NCBI GenBank assembly: GCA_964455095.1
Contig: CAYVUV010000153.1
Location: 1-64,000 of the forward strand
From: CAYVUV01 sp964455095
Lineage (GTDB): Bacteria > Desulfobacterota > Binatia > HRBIN30 > CADEER01
Reading direction: 5' to 3'
DNA: 64,000 nt
The notes beneath the pieces are model-generated. The model made no database searches. It had not been told where the DNA came from and saw only the letters and a list, made by a program, of their open reading frames with translations. The position numbers and the translations under genes are program-made. Numbering within the stretch: the first letter of the stretch is position 1; the number at the start of each line of letters is the position of its first letter. Below, in pieces: positions 20,788-29,900 of this stretch.

Positions 20788-22170
20788 TCAGAACAGCTTG
20801 CGACTGATCGCTCCCAGGGCGCCGTCGAAGGCGTCGGGGTTGTAGTTGAAGCGGTCGGCGGCGCGGACCAGCGTGCGCAGGTCCGGGTCGATCGATTTGC
20901 ACTGGGTGCCGACGGCGGGGTCGCAGAGGGCTTGTACGGCGAGGACGGTCTGCTCGACCGGGCCGGTGCTGTACCACCAGGGGATGTCGATGTTGTCGAC
21001 GTCGAGGACGTTGGAGCGCGGCGGGCGGCTGAAGCTGAAGCGGCGCATGCTCTTCAGCGTCTGTCCACTGGTGGTGATCTGCTTGAGCATCTGGACGGTC
21101 TGCTGCTTGTTGACGCGCTGGCCCGCCAGGCGCCCGGCCAGACCCGAGAGGAAGTCCTTGAGCGCCTGGGCCTTCTGCTGCGCGGCGTCGGCGCTGCTCG
21201 GCACGGCGCCGGTGACACCCTGCCAGAGTCCGCTCAGCGCGCCGCGTTGATCGGGTGCGACCGCCGCCAGTCCGATCGAGACCATCTCGTAGTGGCCGTG
21301 CGCCTGGCGCACGGCGTCCGCCACGAGCTTATGATGGCACTGGTAACAGTTCTGATCCTTGAAATGGCCGAACTGTCCCAGCCCCTGATAGTTCTCGCTC
21401 CCGGCCCGGTGCGCGATCATGGTCGCGGCGTGTTGCAGGCCGACGACCTGCCCGACGATCCACAGCGTCGGATCGACGCTGAAGGCGCCGGCCGGTTCCT
21501 CGTCCTGATCGTCCCAGTGCTTCATGATCTGGGCATACGCCACCATCTCGAACTGCAGTGGCGGATGGCCGCCGGCGACGATCTCGTGGTCGATCTCGAC
21601 GTGGCACGAGGCGCACTTCTCGGCCCGCAGGCGGAAGTTGTTGTTGTTGTAGAAGTCGGGGAACTGCGCGCGGCGCTGCGGCCAGTCGCGCTCGACGTGC
21701 GTCTTGATCCAGGTTTCGGCGGCGCCGTGACAGTGCTCGCAGGTCACCCCGTCGCTCTGCCGGTAGCGCGAGTCGGCGCTGGCCTTGGCGGCTGGCGCGT
21801 GGCAGTGGGTGCATTTCTCGCTCTTCGTCGCCTCGATGCCCATGTAGCCGGCGATGCGCTTCGAGTCGGCATTCTGCAGCGTCGCAAACGCGCGCGAGTG
21901 GCGGTCGATGTTGCGGTTGAGCCACTGCGTGCGCGCCGATTTCCACGGCTTCCAGCCGCGCGGGTCGCTGACGTCGGCGGGCAGTGCCGCGCCGTGACAG
22001 GTCGGATTGCCGCAGCGGCTCTCGCCGACGAAACCGCCACCACTTTGTTGGGCCGCGGCCGGCGCCCGCGTCAGGAGGGCGAGCGCGGCAAACAGCGCGA
22101 GAGGTCGCCACCCGGCGCGTGACAGTCGTACCACACGAAGGGGGAATCCAGTCGGCATTCTTCTCGGCAT
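20788..22170 (-). CDS. Exported multihaem cytochrome c (cytochrome c554-like)
   Basis: About 460 residues with a signal peptide (LALFAALALLTRAPAAAQ). Four standard haem sites, CTHCH, CEHCH, CASCH and CYQCH, and one unusual CGNPTCH (CX4CH) near the mature N-terminus suggest up to five haems. Distal His candidates (EIDHEI, GGHPP, NIDRHSR) are plentiful. The layout resembles the cytochrome c554 / c-family multihaem group, a periplasmic electron carrier. ATG 22170 has GTGGAG upstream; GTG 22185 is also possible. It is divergent from the ferredoxin-fusion gene, so the two may share regulation. Confidence 0.85.
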   Translation of the reverse strand: MPRRMPTGFPLRVVRLSRAGWRPLALFAALALLTRAPAAAQQSGGGFVGESRCGNPTCHGAALPADVSDPRGWKPWKSARTQWLNRNIDRHSRAFATLQNADSKRIAGYMGIEATKSEKCTHCHAPAAKASADSRYRQSDGVTCEHCHGAAETWIKTHVERDWPQRRAQFPDFYNNNNFRLRAEKCASCHVEIDHEIVAGGHPPLQFEMVAYAQIMKHWDDQDEEPAGAFSVDPTLWIVGQVVGLQHAATMIAHRAGSENYQGLGQFGHFKDQNCYQCHHKLVADAVRQAHGHYEMVSIGLAAVAPDQRGALSGLWQGVTGAVPSSADAAQQKAQALKDFLSGLAGRLAGQRVNKQQTVQMLKQITTSGQTLKSMRRFSFSRPPRSNVLDVDNIDIPWWYSTGPVEQTVLAVQALCDPAVGTQCKSIDPDLRTLVRAADRFNYNPDAFDGALGAISRKLF

Positions 22171-22268
22171 GGGTACACGCTCCACGTTTGCCTGCGCGCG
22201 TAGTTATCTGTTAGTAGGCGATCCGGCTTGAGCTCGACCAGGGGGGCCTTGTTTCGCGCGGTGACGCC

Positions 22269-24173
22269 ATGGCAGGAGTCGACAGCAAGACGAGCGGTCC
22301 GGATGGACTGATAGGGCAATGGCTCTCACTTGAAGAGCTCGGCCAGCTCGACTTTTTCAAGTCCAAGAAGCGTCCGTTCAAGATCAAGCTGAACACTAAC
22401 TTCTCTCCTGCCCCAGGTGACGGTGCACCGGGTATCAAAGCCGCTGTTCGGCGAGAGTACCAAAAGGGCGACGTCATCTGCAAAGCCGGCGAGTACGGCT
22501 CGACGGCGTTCCTGATTCTCGAGGGCAGCGCCACCGCCGCCGTGCCGGAGACGACGGCGCCGCAGGGGGTGCAGGGGCGGACGCGCTCGTCGCTGGCGCG
22601 CTTGCGGGATCTGTTCGCGCGCCGCTCGCTGGCGCGCCGCGCCGCCGCCCCGCAGGAGCTCGAGGTCGGCGAGGTCAGTCCGTACGCCAGCATCAGTTGC
22701 GAGCACCCGCCGCCGCCGCAGACGTTGGGGCCGGGCGCGGTCTTCGGTATCGACGCGTGCATCAACTTCTATCCGCGCGAGGCGACGGTACGCGCCGAGG
22801 AACGCTGCGTGGTGTTGGAGATGCTGCGCTCGGTGCTCGACACGGTGCGCGAAGCCGGCGACGCGGGGGGCGGCGTCGAGGCGGCCTATCGCGACCGCGC
22901 GATTCTCAACCAGTTGCATCTGAGCCCGCTGTTCCGCGGTCTCGGCGACACGGTGATCGCGGGCATCGCCGGACGGGCGGAGCTGGTCGACTACGACTCC
23001 GAGGAGATCAAGAACGGCGTGATCTACGCCGAGGGCGATGCGGCCGACGCGGTCTACCTCGTGCGGTCCGGCACCATCAAGCTCGCCCAGCAGCGCGGCG
23101 GCGGCGAGTTCGTCTTCGCGTACCTCGGCCGCGGCGCCTCGTTCGGGTTCGAGAACGTCCTGCCGGCGCCGCAGCAGCTGGCGACGCCCGTGTTGCGCTG
23201 CCTGTCGCATCCCGGCGACTTCCAGCCGGTCGAGGTGAAGGGCATCTGCAGCATCGGCCGCGCGACCAATTCCGACGTCGCGCTGCCGGCCGAGAACCGC
23301 GCCGTGGGCCGGCGGCACTGCCGCATCGAGGAGCGCGACGGCGATCTGTTTCTGATCGACCTCGACAGCGCCAACTTCACCTTGCTCAACGGCGAGCGCA
23401 TCCGCGAAGCGCGTCTGACCCCCGGCGACCGCATCACCGTCGTCGACTACACGTTCGAGCTGACGCAGACCATTCCGGAAGCCACCGCGAGCGGCGCGGC
23501 GCCGCGCATGGCTACCGCCACCGGCCTCGACAACTTCGAGATCGTCCGCGTCGGCGGCGACGAGCTGCGCCGTCTGGCGGCGTCGGATGCACAATTTCGC
23601 GAGGTGCTCGCGACGGTCTCTCGCGCGGTGGATACGGCTGCCGCGGCCCGCGTATTGCCCGACCCGGCGGCGCTGGCGCCGCTCATCGAGCTCAATCTGT
23701 ACAATTCGCAGAACACGTTGCTGATCGATCTCGATCGCTGCACGCGCTGCGACGAGTGCGTGCGCGCCTGCGCCGATGCGCACGGCGGCGTGACCCGCTT
23801 CACGCGCGACGGACCGCGGTTCGGCAAGTACCTGGTCACCGGGGCGTGCCGCTCGTGCAGCGATCCCAAGTGCATGGTCGGCTGTCCGGTCGGATCGATT
23901 CGCCGCCAGGGCTCGCTGGAGATTCACATCGAGGACTGGTGTATCGGCTGCCAGCGCTGCGCCAACCAGTGTCCGTTCGGCAACATCAACATGATCGAGT
24001 TGCCGGCGGTCGCGGCGGCGCCGGAGGCTCCCGTCGAGGCCGCGAAGCTGCGCGCGACGGTGTGCGATTTGTGCGCCGGGCTCGACGGGCCGAGCTGCGT
24101 GTACGCCTGCCCGCACGACGCGGCGATCCGGGTCAACCCGGCGGCGTACCTGTCGAGCGGAGACCTGCGCTGA
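22269..24173 (+). CDS. cNMP-binding / FHA / four-cluster ferredoxin fusion protein
   Basis: 634 residues, no signal peptide. A first cyclic-nucleotide-binding fold lies at about 60-200 (VICKAGEYGSTAFLILEG), interrupted by an insertion of about 70 residues. A second is at about 218-305 (SPLFRGLGD, IYAEGDAADAVYLVRSG). An FHA domain follows (about 323-400; GICSIGRATNSDVALP, GRRHCRI, NGERI), then a polyferredoxin (491-615). It has 16 Cys in four sets: CTRCDECVRAC, CRSCSDPKCMVGC, CIGCQRCANQC and CDLCAGLDGPSCVYAC. This is the DmsB/HybA-type pattern for four [4Fe-4S] clusters. It is followed 24 bp later by a b-type-like membrane protein and then a decahaem cytochrome. Electron transfer gated by cyclic nucleotide and phosphoprotein binding is inferred. 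Confidence 0.88.
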   Translation: MAGVDSKTSGPDGLIGQWLSLEELGQLDFFKSKKRPFKIKLNTNFSPAPGDGAPGIKAAVRREYQKGDVICKAGEYGSTAFLILEGSATAAVPETTAPQGVQGRTRSSLARLRDLFARRSLARRAAAPQELEVGEVSPYASISCEHPPPPQTLGPGAVFGIDACINFYPREATVRAEERCVVLEMLRSVLDTVREAGDAGGGVEAAYRDRAILNQLHLSPLFRGLGDTVIAGIAGRAELVDYDSEEIKNGVIYAEGDAADAVYLVRSGTIKLAQQRGGGEFVFAYLGRGASFGFENVLPAPQQLATPVLRCLSHPGDFQPVEVKGICSIGRATNSDVALPAENRAVGRRHCRIEERDGDLFLIDLDSANFTLLNGERIREARLTPGDRITVVDYTFELTQTIPEATASGAAPRMATATGLDNFEIVRVGGDELRRLAASDAQFREVLATVSRAVDTAAAARVLPDPAALAPLIELNLYNSQNTLLIDLDRCTRCDECVRACADAHGGVTRFTRDGPRFGKYLVTGACRSCSDPKCMVGCPVGSIRRQGSLEIHIEDWCIGCQRCANQCPFGNINMIELPAVAAAPEAPVEAAKLRATVCDLCAGLDGPSCVYACPHDAAIRVNPAAYLSSGDLR

Positions 24174-24197
24174 ACGCGCGGCCGGACAGAGACTGAC

Positions 24198-25085
24198 GTG
24201 CGCCTGAACTCCGACCACCGGGCCTGGGTCCTGGGTTCCATCGTCTTCACCGCGGTGGCGGCGGCAGCCTATGTCGCCTACGTGAATGCCAGTCCGTACG
24301 GTCCATCCGGGGGCAGTTGGCCCGGACTGGCGTTTGGCATCCTCGGGACCCTGTTCATGGTGCTGGCGGGCCTGTTGGCGGCGCGCAAGAAGGTGCGCAC
24401 CTGGCGCATCGGCAGCGCGCAGCTGTGGATGAAGATGCACATCTGGCTCGGCCTGCTGGCCGTGCCGTGCATCTGGTTCCACTCCGGCTTCGCCTTCGGC
24501 GGGGCGTTGACGACGCTGTTGATGATCTTGTTCTACGTCGTCATCGCCAGCGGCATCTTCGGTCTGGTGCTGCAGCAGTTCATTCCCGCCGCCATGACCC
24601 GGCGCGTGCCGCTGGAGACCGTCCGCGTGCAGATGGATCATGTCCTGGCCGGTCTGGCGACCGACGCCTACGAGCTGGTGGCGAGCCTGGTCGGGCCGGT
24701 GGACGAAGCGGGCGAGGAGCAAGAGCGCGTCGCCGTCGAGGAGCCGGTGCTGTGGAAGGCGACCGCGCGACTGAAGCCGGCCGAGTCGCCGCCGCCGCAG
24801 GCGCGCGAGGTCAAGGCGTTCTACCTGTCGGCCGTGCGACCGTACCTCCTCGGCGATCGCCGCCGCACGCCGCCGCCCGACTTCCAGGCCGTGATGCTCA
24901 CCGCGCCGGCCGAGTGGCACGCGCGCTTGGAACGGCTGCGCGCCATCTGTGAGGAGGCGCGCCAACTGGCGGTGCAGGCGCGGCTGCACGCGTGGCTGCA
25001 CGGCTGGTTGTTCGTCCATGCGCCGATCTCGTTTGCCCTCTTCGTCCTGGCGGCGTTCCACATCGTCTTCGCACTGCGGTACTGA
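24198..25085 (+). CDS. Membrane protein, probable b-type cytochrome or quinol-interacting subunit
   Basis: 295 residues from GTG 24198. Four to five hydrophobic helices: about 10-28, 38-58, 75-90, 97-122 and a final one at about 272-292. His residues occur inside or next to helices (KMHIWLGLLAVPCIWFHSGF and FVHAPISFALFVLAAFHIVF), which could ligate haem b. A hydrophilic loop of about 140 residues sits between helices 4 and 5. No family could be named with certainty. Its place between the iron-sulfur protein and the decahaem cytochrome suggests it passes electrons across the membrane. Confidence 0.75.
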   Translation: MRLNSDHRAWVLGSIVFTAVAAAAYVAYVNASPYGPSGGSWPGLAFGILGTLFMVLAGLLAARKKVRTWRIGSAQLWMKMHIWLGLLAVPCIWFHSGFAFGGALTTLLMILFYVVIASGIFGLVLQQFIPAAMTRRVPLETVRVQMDHVLAGLATDAYELVASLVGPVDEAGEEQERVAVEEPVLWKATARLKPAESPPPQAREVKAFYLSAVRPYLLGDRRRTPPPDFQAVMLTAPAEWHARLERLRAICEEARQLAVQARLHAWLHGWLFVHAPISFALFVLAAFHIVFALRY

Positions 25086-25087
25086 GC

Positions 25088-26407
25088 ATGCCGAGGCAGG
25101 CCAAAGACATCGTCAAGCGACTGCGCTTCGACCGCTATCCGCGGCCGGACGCGTTTCGCCGCCTGTACTGGATCGTCGGGGCCGTCGCGGCGCTGGCCGG
25201 GGTGGGCCTCTGGGCCCTGCTGGCCGGAGGGAGCGGGCAGCGGCAGTACATGCCCGGGCCGGTCGCGGCCAGCCACGCGACCTTTGGCGATCGGTGCGAG
25301 ACCTGCCACGACGCCTTCCAGCCGGTGCGCAACGACAGCTGCCTGGCGTGCCACGCGCCGCGTCTGCACTCGGAGTTCGAACGCGCGGCGCCGGCGTGTC
25401 GCGACTGTCACGTCGACCATCGCGGCGCGCAGGCCTTGCTCGACGTCAACTCGGCCAGCTGCGTCGACTGCCATCGTGCCCTCGACAGCACGCGGCCGCA
25501 GCCGCAGATCGCCGCTCACATCAGCGGTTTCGCCGACCACCCCGAGCTGGCGCCGCGGCGCGAGGGGCAACGCGATCCGGCGGCGCTGCGCTTCAATCAC
25601 AAGCTGCACCTCACCTCCGACAAGATCGCCGTCGACGACAAGCTCGCCTGCGCGAAGTGCCATCAGCCGGCTGCCGACGGCCGGCTCATGCAGCCGGTCG
25701 CTTTCAAGCTGCACTGCCAGCGTTGCCACCCACAGCAGGTCAAGGAAGTGCCCTCGCCGATCGGCGACATCGAAGCGCCGCACGCGGATCCGGGGACCGT
25801 GCGCGACGGCCTCATCGCTTCCCTCGTCACGCTCGCCGTGCTGCGGCCGCAGGCTCTGTTCGAGGCGCCGAACGTGCTGCTGCCGGGGCGGGTAGACCGC
25901 GAGCCGGTCGAGCAGGCGCGCTCCATTCAAGAGTACGAGAAGAAACGTCTGAAGGAGATCGAGTCGTACCTGTACAAACCGTTCGAGGACACGGCGCCGT
26001 TGCTCGAGAACAACAAGTACTGCTTCCTCTGCCACGCGCCGGGCCAGGCGGAGGTGGGCTCGGACCTGCCGGTGATCGCCAAGACCAATGTCCCACAGCG
26101 TTGGTTGGGCCACGGCGAGTTCTCGCACCGCAAGCACGACAAGGTCGCGTGCGCCGACTGTCACGCCGGCGTGGAGCAGAGCGCGCTCACCAGCGACGCC
26201 AACCTGCCCGGCATCGCGCTCTGCCAGCGCTGCCACGTCGACGGGGCGCCGCAGTCGGCGGGTACCAACTGCACGCTCTGCCACGTGTACCACGACACCA
26301 CCAAGAACCCGGATCTGCGCCGCCAGCACCCGCGCCAGCAATCGCTCGACACGCTGACCGGCAAGAGTCCGGTCGACCGCGCGCAGGCGGCGCGCAAGGC
26401 GCCGTAA
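25088..26407 (+). CDS. Membrane-anchored decahaem cytochrome c
   Basis: 439 residues. One N-terminal anchor (about 20-43) is followed by ten CXXCH sites: CETCH, CLACH, CRDCH, CVDCH, CAKCH, CQRCH, CFLCH, CADCH, CQRCH and CTLCH. They fall as six in the first half and four in the second, separated by a charged segment of about 85 residues (EYEKKRLKEIESYL). The sites resemble cytochrome c7/c3-type units. ATG 25088 is 2 bp after the previous stop, so the two are co-translated. Expected outside the cytoplasmic membrane. The electron partner is unknown. Confidence 0.88.
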   Translation: MPRQAKDIVKRLRFDRYPRPDAFRRLYWIVGAVAALAGVGLWALLAGGSGQRQYMPGPVAASHATFGDRCETCHDAFQPVRNDSCLACHAPRLHSEFERAAPACRDCHVDHRGAQALLDVNSASCVDCHRALDSTRPQPQIAAHISGFADHPELAPRREGQRDPAALRFNHKLHLTSDKIAVDDKLACAKCHQPAADGRLMQPVAFKLHCQRCHPQQVKEVPSPIGDIEAPHADPGTVRDGLIASLVTLAVLRPQALFEAPNVLLPGRVDREPVEQARSIQEYEKKRLKEIESYLYKPFEDTAPLLENNKYCFLCHAPGQAEVGSDLPVIAKTNVPQRWLGHGEFSHRKHDKVACADCHAGVEQSALTSDANLPGIALCQRCHVDGAPQSAGTNCTLCHVYHDTTKNPDLRRQHPRQQSLDTLTGKSPVDRAQAARKAP

Positions 26408-26461
26408 GCGTCGTTCGCGGCGCGTTGCTTTCGCCCTGGCCCGGCGATAGAACGCGCCCCA

Positions 26462-28642
26462 GTGCCCTCCGATCCTGCACGCTCGGACGCCCCGCGACTC
26501 GGGCTCGCGTGGCGCGATGGGGCGGCCATCGCCGGCTTCTGCGTCGTCCTCGCCGCCCTGGCGGCCTGGCAGGTGGCGCGCGAGCGCCGGCGCGTGTCGC
26601 AGGCCTGGTGCGCGCAGCTCACGGCGACCGCCGCCTCGCACGAGCGCCAGATTGACGCGTGGCTCGCCGAGCGCCAGGCGGATGGACGGGTCGTCGCGAG
26701 CTTTCCGTCCGTCGTCGAGGTGTTGCAGGGCGAGCCGCACGCGCTTCGCGAAGCCGGGGCGGTACCGGACGCTGCGCATCTGTTGGATGTGCTGGAGGGG
26801 ATGCGCACGCCCTATCGCTACGCCAGCCTGACGCTGTTCGACCGGCGCGGCGGCGAGGTGGCTCGCGTCGGTGAGCCAGCGCCGGCGCCGGCCGCCATGG
26901 CGGACGCGGCGCAAGACGCCATGACGCGGGAGGCCCAGGATGTGCGCGACCTCGTCGGCGTGGAAGGGACCGTGCAGTTTGCATTCAGCACGCCGGTGGT
27001 GGCCAGGCCGGCCGACGGGGGCGCCGTGATCGGTGCGGTGGTGGCCGTGGTCGACTCGCGTGTCAGCGTGCTGAATTTGATTGCCGAAGCGGAAGACGGC
27101 ACGCCAGCGCCGGAAACCCTGGTCGTGCGCCGTCAGGGGGAGTCCGTCGTGCTCCTGTCGAGCTCGCGGCAGAGCAGTGGCCCGCCGAGTGTGCACGTGC
27201 CGCTCGCGGAGGCTTCGCAGGCGATCGGCGCGGCGCTGGCCGGGGAGGAGGGTTGTGAGGAGTTTGTCGGCAGCGGCGGGGCGCGCGTGCTGGCCGCGAC
27301 GCGCTACGTCGAGGCACTCGGATGGGGGGTCGTGCGCCGGATCGACTCTCGCGAGGCCTTCGCGGCATTCTGGCAAGAGGCGTGGCAGATCGCTTCGTCC
27401 GCGGCGCTGGCGGCGCTCGCTTTCAGTGGCTTTGCGCTGGCGGGGGCGCGCCGGCGGCGCGCGCGCGTGCTGGCGCAGGAGCTGGCGCACGAGCGCGAGC
27501 TGCGCGGTGCGCGCGCGCGCTACCGCGCGCTCAGCGAGTATGCCAACGACAGCGCGCTGTTTCTGGCGCCCGACGGGCGCATTCTGGAAGCCAACCTCAG
27601 CGCGGAGGTCGCCTACGGCTACCGGCACGACCAGCTGCTGCGGATGCGCTGGCGCGATCTGCATCCGCCGGCGGGGTGGGCCGACGCCGACGAGCACCTG
27701 CGGCGCGCGCTGGTCACGCCGCTGGTGTTCGAGACGATCAACCAGCGTCGCGACGGCACGACCTTCCCGGTCGAGGTCAGCGCGGTGGGCGCCGACGTCG
27801 GCGACGAGCGGGTGGTGGTGTCCATCATCCGCGACATCAGCGAACGGGCGGTGGTCATGGCTCAGCTGCGCGCCAGCGAGCAGCGCTACCGGCAGCTCAG
27901 CGCCGAGCTCGAACGGCGCGTCGAGGCACGCACCGCCGCCCTGGCGGCGGCCAACGCGGAGCTGACGGCGTTCAACTACTCGGTGTCGCACGATCTGCGC
28001 GCGCCGTTGCGCCACATCTCGGGCTTCATTCACATTCTGCAGCGGGAGTTCGCCGACCAGCTTCCGGAGGCGGCGCGCGCGTACCTCGAGCGTATCGCGA
28101 GCGGCAGCCGGCGCATGGGGCAGCTGATCGAGGCCCTGCTGGCGCTGTCGCGCGTCGGGCGCGCGGAGATGCGACCCGCTGCGATCGATCTCGGGGCGCT
28201 GGCGCGGGCGTCGTTCGAGGAAATGCGGCCCGCCGACCGGCCGGTCGAGCTGGTGCTGGGCGCGCTGCCCACGGTGACCGGGGACCCGGCGCTGATTCGC
28301 CAGCTGTTCGACAACCTGCTTGGCAACGCCGTCAAGTTCACGGGCGGCCAGAGTGCGCCGCGCATCGAGGTGGGCGTGCGGCGCGACGGAGGCGAAGACG
28401 TGTTCTGCGTGCGCGACAACGGCGTTGGTTTCGACGCGGCCCACGCCGATCGGCTGTTCCGCGTCTTTTCACGCCTGCACGGCGAGACCGAGTTCGAGGG
28501 CACGGGCATCGGCCTGAGCATCGTCCGGCGCATCGTGGAGCGGCACGGCGGTCGGGTGTGGGCGGAGTCGGAACCGGGCCGCGGCGCGGCGTTCTTCTTC
28601 ACGCTCGGTGCGGTCGCGATGCCCGAGCAGGCGCAGGCATGA
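26462..28642 (+). CDS. PAS-containing sensor histidine kinase
   Basis: 726 residues from GTG 26462. Transmembrane helices at about 20-37 and 306-328 flank an outer sensing region of about 270 residues (Cache-like by position). A PAS domain (about 350-460) is followed by a dimerisation helix with phosphoacceptor His510 in SVSHDLRAPLRHI. The ATPase domain (about 605-718) shows NLLGNAVKFT, DNGVGFD and GTGIGLSIVRRIVERHGG. No receiver domain is attached and no response regulator is adjacent. The last four bases overlap the start of the alpha/beta hydrolase gene. Confidence 0.9.
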   Translation: MPSDPARSDAPRLGLAWRDGAAIAGFCVVLAALAAWQVARERRRVSQAWCAQLTATAASHERQIDAWLAERQADGRVVASFPSVVEVLQGEPHALREAGAVPDAAHLLDVLEGMRTPYRYASLTLFDRRGGEVARVGEPAPAPAAMADAAQDAMTREAQDVRDLVGVEGTVQFAFSTPVVARPADGGAVIGAVVAVVDSRVSVLNLIAEAEDGTPAPETLVVRRQGESVVLLSSSRQSSGPPSVHVPLAEASQAIGAALAGEEGCEEFVGSGGARVLAATRYVEALGWGVVRRIDSREAFAAFWQEAWQIASSAALAALAFSGFALAGARRRRARVLAQELAHERELRGARARYRALSEYANDSALFLAPDGRILEANLSAEVAYGYRHDQLLRMRWRDLHPPAGWADADEHLRRALVTPLVFETINQRRDGTTFPVEVSAVGADVGDERVVVSIIRDISERAVVMAQLRASEQRYRQLSAELERRVEARTAALAAANAELTAFNYSVSHDLRAPLRHISGFIHILQREFADQLPEAARAYLERIASGSRRMGQLIEALLALSRVGRAEMRPAAIDLGALARASFEEMRPADRPVELVLGALPTVTGDPALIRQLFDNLLGNAVKFTGGQSAPRIEVGVRRDGGEDVFCVRDNGVGFDAAHADRLFRVFSRLHGETEFEGTGIGLSIVRRIVERHGGRVWAESEPGRGAAFFFTLGAVAMPEQAQA

Positions 28643-29535
28643 GCGGCGGACTCGCAACGCCGCGCGGGCGCGTCGTCACCGCCAACCGCCTGCGCCAGCA
28701 CCTGCTCGAGTGGGGCGAGGGGGGCCCGCTGGTGCTGCTGCTGCACGGTTTTCTAGAGCACGCCCACGTGTGGGATTGGGTGGCGCCGCATCTCGCCGCG
28801 GCGGGCTATCGGGTGGTGGCGCTGGACTGGCGCGGCCATGGCGATTCGGAGTGGGTCGGCGCGGGCGGGTACTACCACTTCGCCGACTACGCCGCCGACG
28901 TCGCGTTTGTTCTGCGCGAGCTCGGCGACCGGGCGGCCGTGGTCGGCCACTCCATGGCCGGCGGCGCCGCCGTGCTCTATGCCGGCACCGAGCCGGCGCG
29001 GGTCTGGGGCCTGGTGTCGATCGAAGGGCTCGGTCCACCTGATTCCCACCCGTCGGCGGCCGTCGATCGCTATGGCGCCTGGATCGATGACCTGCAGCGG
29101 GCCGCGCAGCGACCGCGATTGCCGCTGTCACTGGCCGATGCGACGGCGCGCCTGCGCGAGCGCTATCCGCGCTTGCCCGACGCCGCGGTGCGCCACCTCG
29201 CCACCTTCGGCACGCGCGCGATCGACGGCGACCGCGTGGTGTGGAAGTTCGATCCGCTCCACCAGACCCGCTCGCCGCAGCCGTACTACGCGAGCCAGGC
29301 GCGCGCCTTCTGGCACCGGGTGAGCTGTCCGGCGCTCTACATCGATGGGGCCGAGAGCGAGATGCGCCTGCCCGCGGCCGACCTCGCCGAACGCCTCGCC
29401 GCGCTGCGCGCCCGGCATGTCACGCTTGCGGGCGTCGGGCATCACCCCCACCTGGAGCGCCCCGACGAGCTGGTCAGGGTGTTGCTCGAGTTCCTCGACA
29501 CAGCCCAATCCGGTGGGGGAGGGGGCGAGGTCTGA
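28639..29535 (+). CDS. Alpha/beta hydrolase
   Basis: 298 residues, no signal peptide. HG oxyanion motif (LLLHGFLEHAHVW), DWRGHGDSEW, nucleophile elbow GHSMAG, an Asp in YIDGAESEM and His in GVGHHPHLE give a complete catalytic triad. The start ATG overlaps the kinase stop (ATGA at 28639-28642), indicating translational coupling. Such enzymes hydrolyse esters, lactones or epoxides. The coupling suggests it serves the sensor, as RsbQ serves the PAS protein RsbP in Bacillus (analogy only). Confidence 0.85.
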   Translation: MSGGLATPRGRVVTANRLRQHLLEWGEGGPLVLLLHGFLEHAHVWDWVAPHLAAAGYRVVALDWRGHGDSEWVGAGGYYHFADYAADVAFVLRELGDRAAVVGHSMAGGAAVLYAGTEPARVWGLVSIEGLGPPDSHPSAAVDRYGAWIDDLQRAAQRPRLPLSLADATARLRERYPRLPDAAVRHLATFGTRAIDGDRVVWKFDPLHQTRSPQPYYASQARAFWHRVSCPALYIDGAESEMRLPAADLAERLAALRARHVTLAGVGHHPHLERPDELVRVLLEFLDTAQSGGGGGEV

Positions 29536-29541
29536 ACCGCA

Positions 29542-29604
29542 GCCTGAGCCTCAGCCCGTGCCTCAGCCTCTCCTGAAAAGAAAGGCACAGGCAGCGGCTC
29601 AGGC
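29542..29604. repeat. Nested inverted repeat between convergent genes
   Basis: GCCTGAGCC (29542-29550) pairs with GGCTCAGGC (29596-29604), and inside it GTGCCT (29558-29563) pairs with AGGCAC (29583-29588). It probably acts as a two-way terminator, or is a further repeat family. No second copy is seen in this window. Confidence 0.5.
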
Positions 29605-29802
29605 CGAGGCAGAGGGGGACGCCGACCAGCCCTTCGCCAGGCACGGTTCGCAGATCGCCACGATGCGCCGGTCGCGGCCGTGGCCGAGCACCTTGCCGTG
29701 CAGCATCTCGGTCGAGGTCGATGTGCCGCAGGCCGCACAGGTCGCGGTCAGCGTCTTGTTCTCCTTGGCTTTCTCGCTGGGCATCGGGATCTGTACAACC
29801 AT
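29599..29802 (-). CDS. Small CxxC-type zinc-ribbon-like protein
   Basis: A 67-residue frame with CAACG and CEPC pairs 26 residues apart, the spacing of a small zinc ribbon. The middle (HGKVLGHGRDRRI) is basic. The last residues are low in complexity and come from the inverted repeat. There is no clear Shine-Dalgarno. It could be a small nucleic-acid-binding protein, or not a gene at all. Confidence 0.45.
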   Translation of the reverse strand: MVVQIPMPSEKAKENKTLTATCAACGTSTSTEMLHGKVLGHGRDRRIVAICEPCLAKGWSASPSASA

Positions 29803-29900
29803 AAATGAGCAGGGGGATCAAATCGTCGCGAGGCCATGCAGGGGGGTGCGCTTGACGATTGGATGGGAGGACGGCACATGAGTGGGCGGGAAGGGCGAGG

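Noticed and set aside
20788..26407. Complete nitrite/ammonia or metal-reducing respiratory operon
   Set aside because: The cytochromes do not carry the diagnostic sites of NrfA, Hao or Mtr proteins and no porin partner is present.
22326..28444. Two long minus-strand frames opposite the redox locus and histidine kinase
   Set aside because: They are out-of-phase shadows; the plus frames carry haem, Fe-S and kinase motifs in order.
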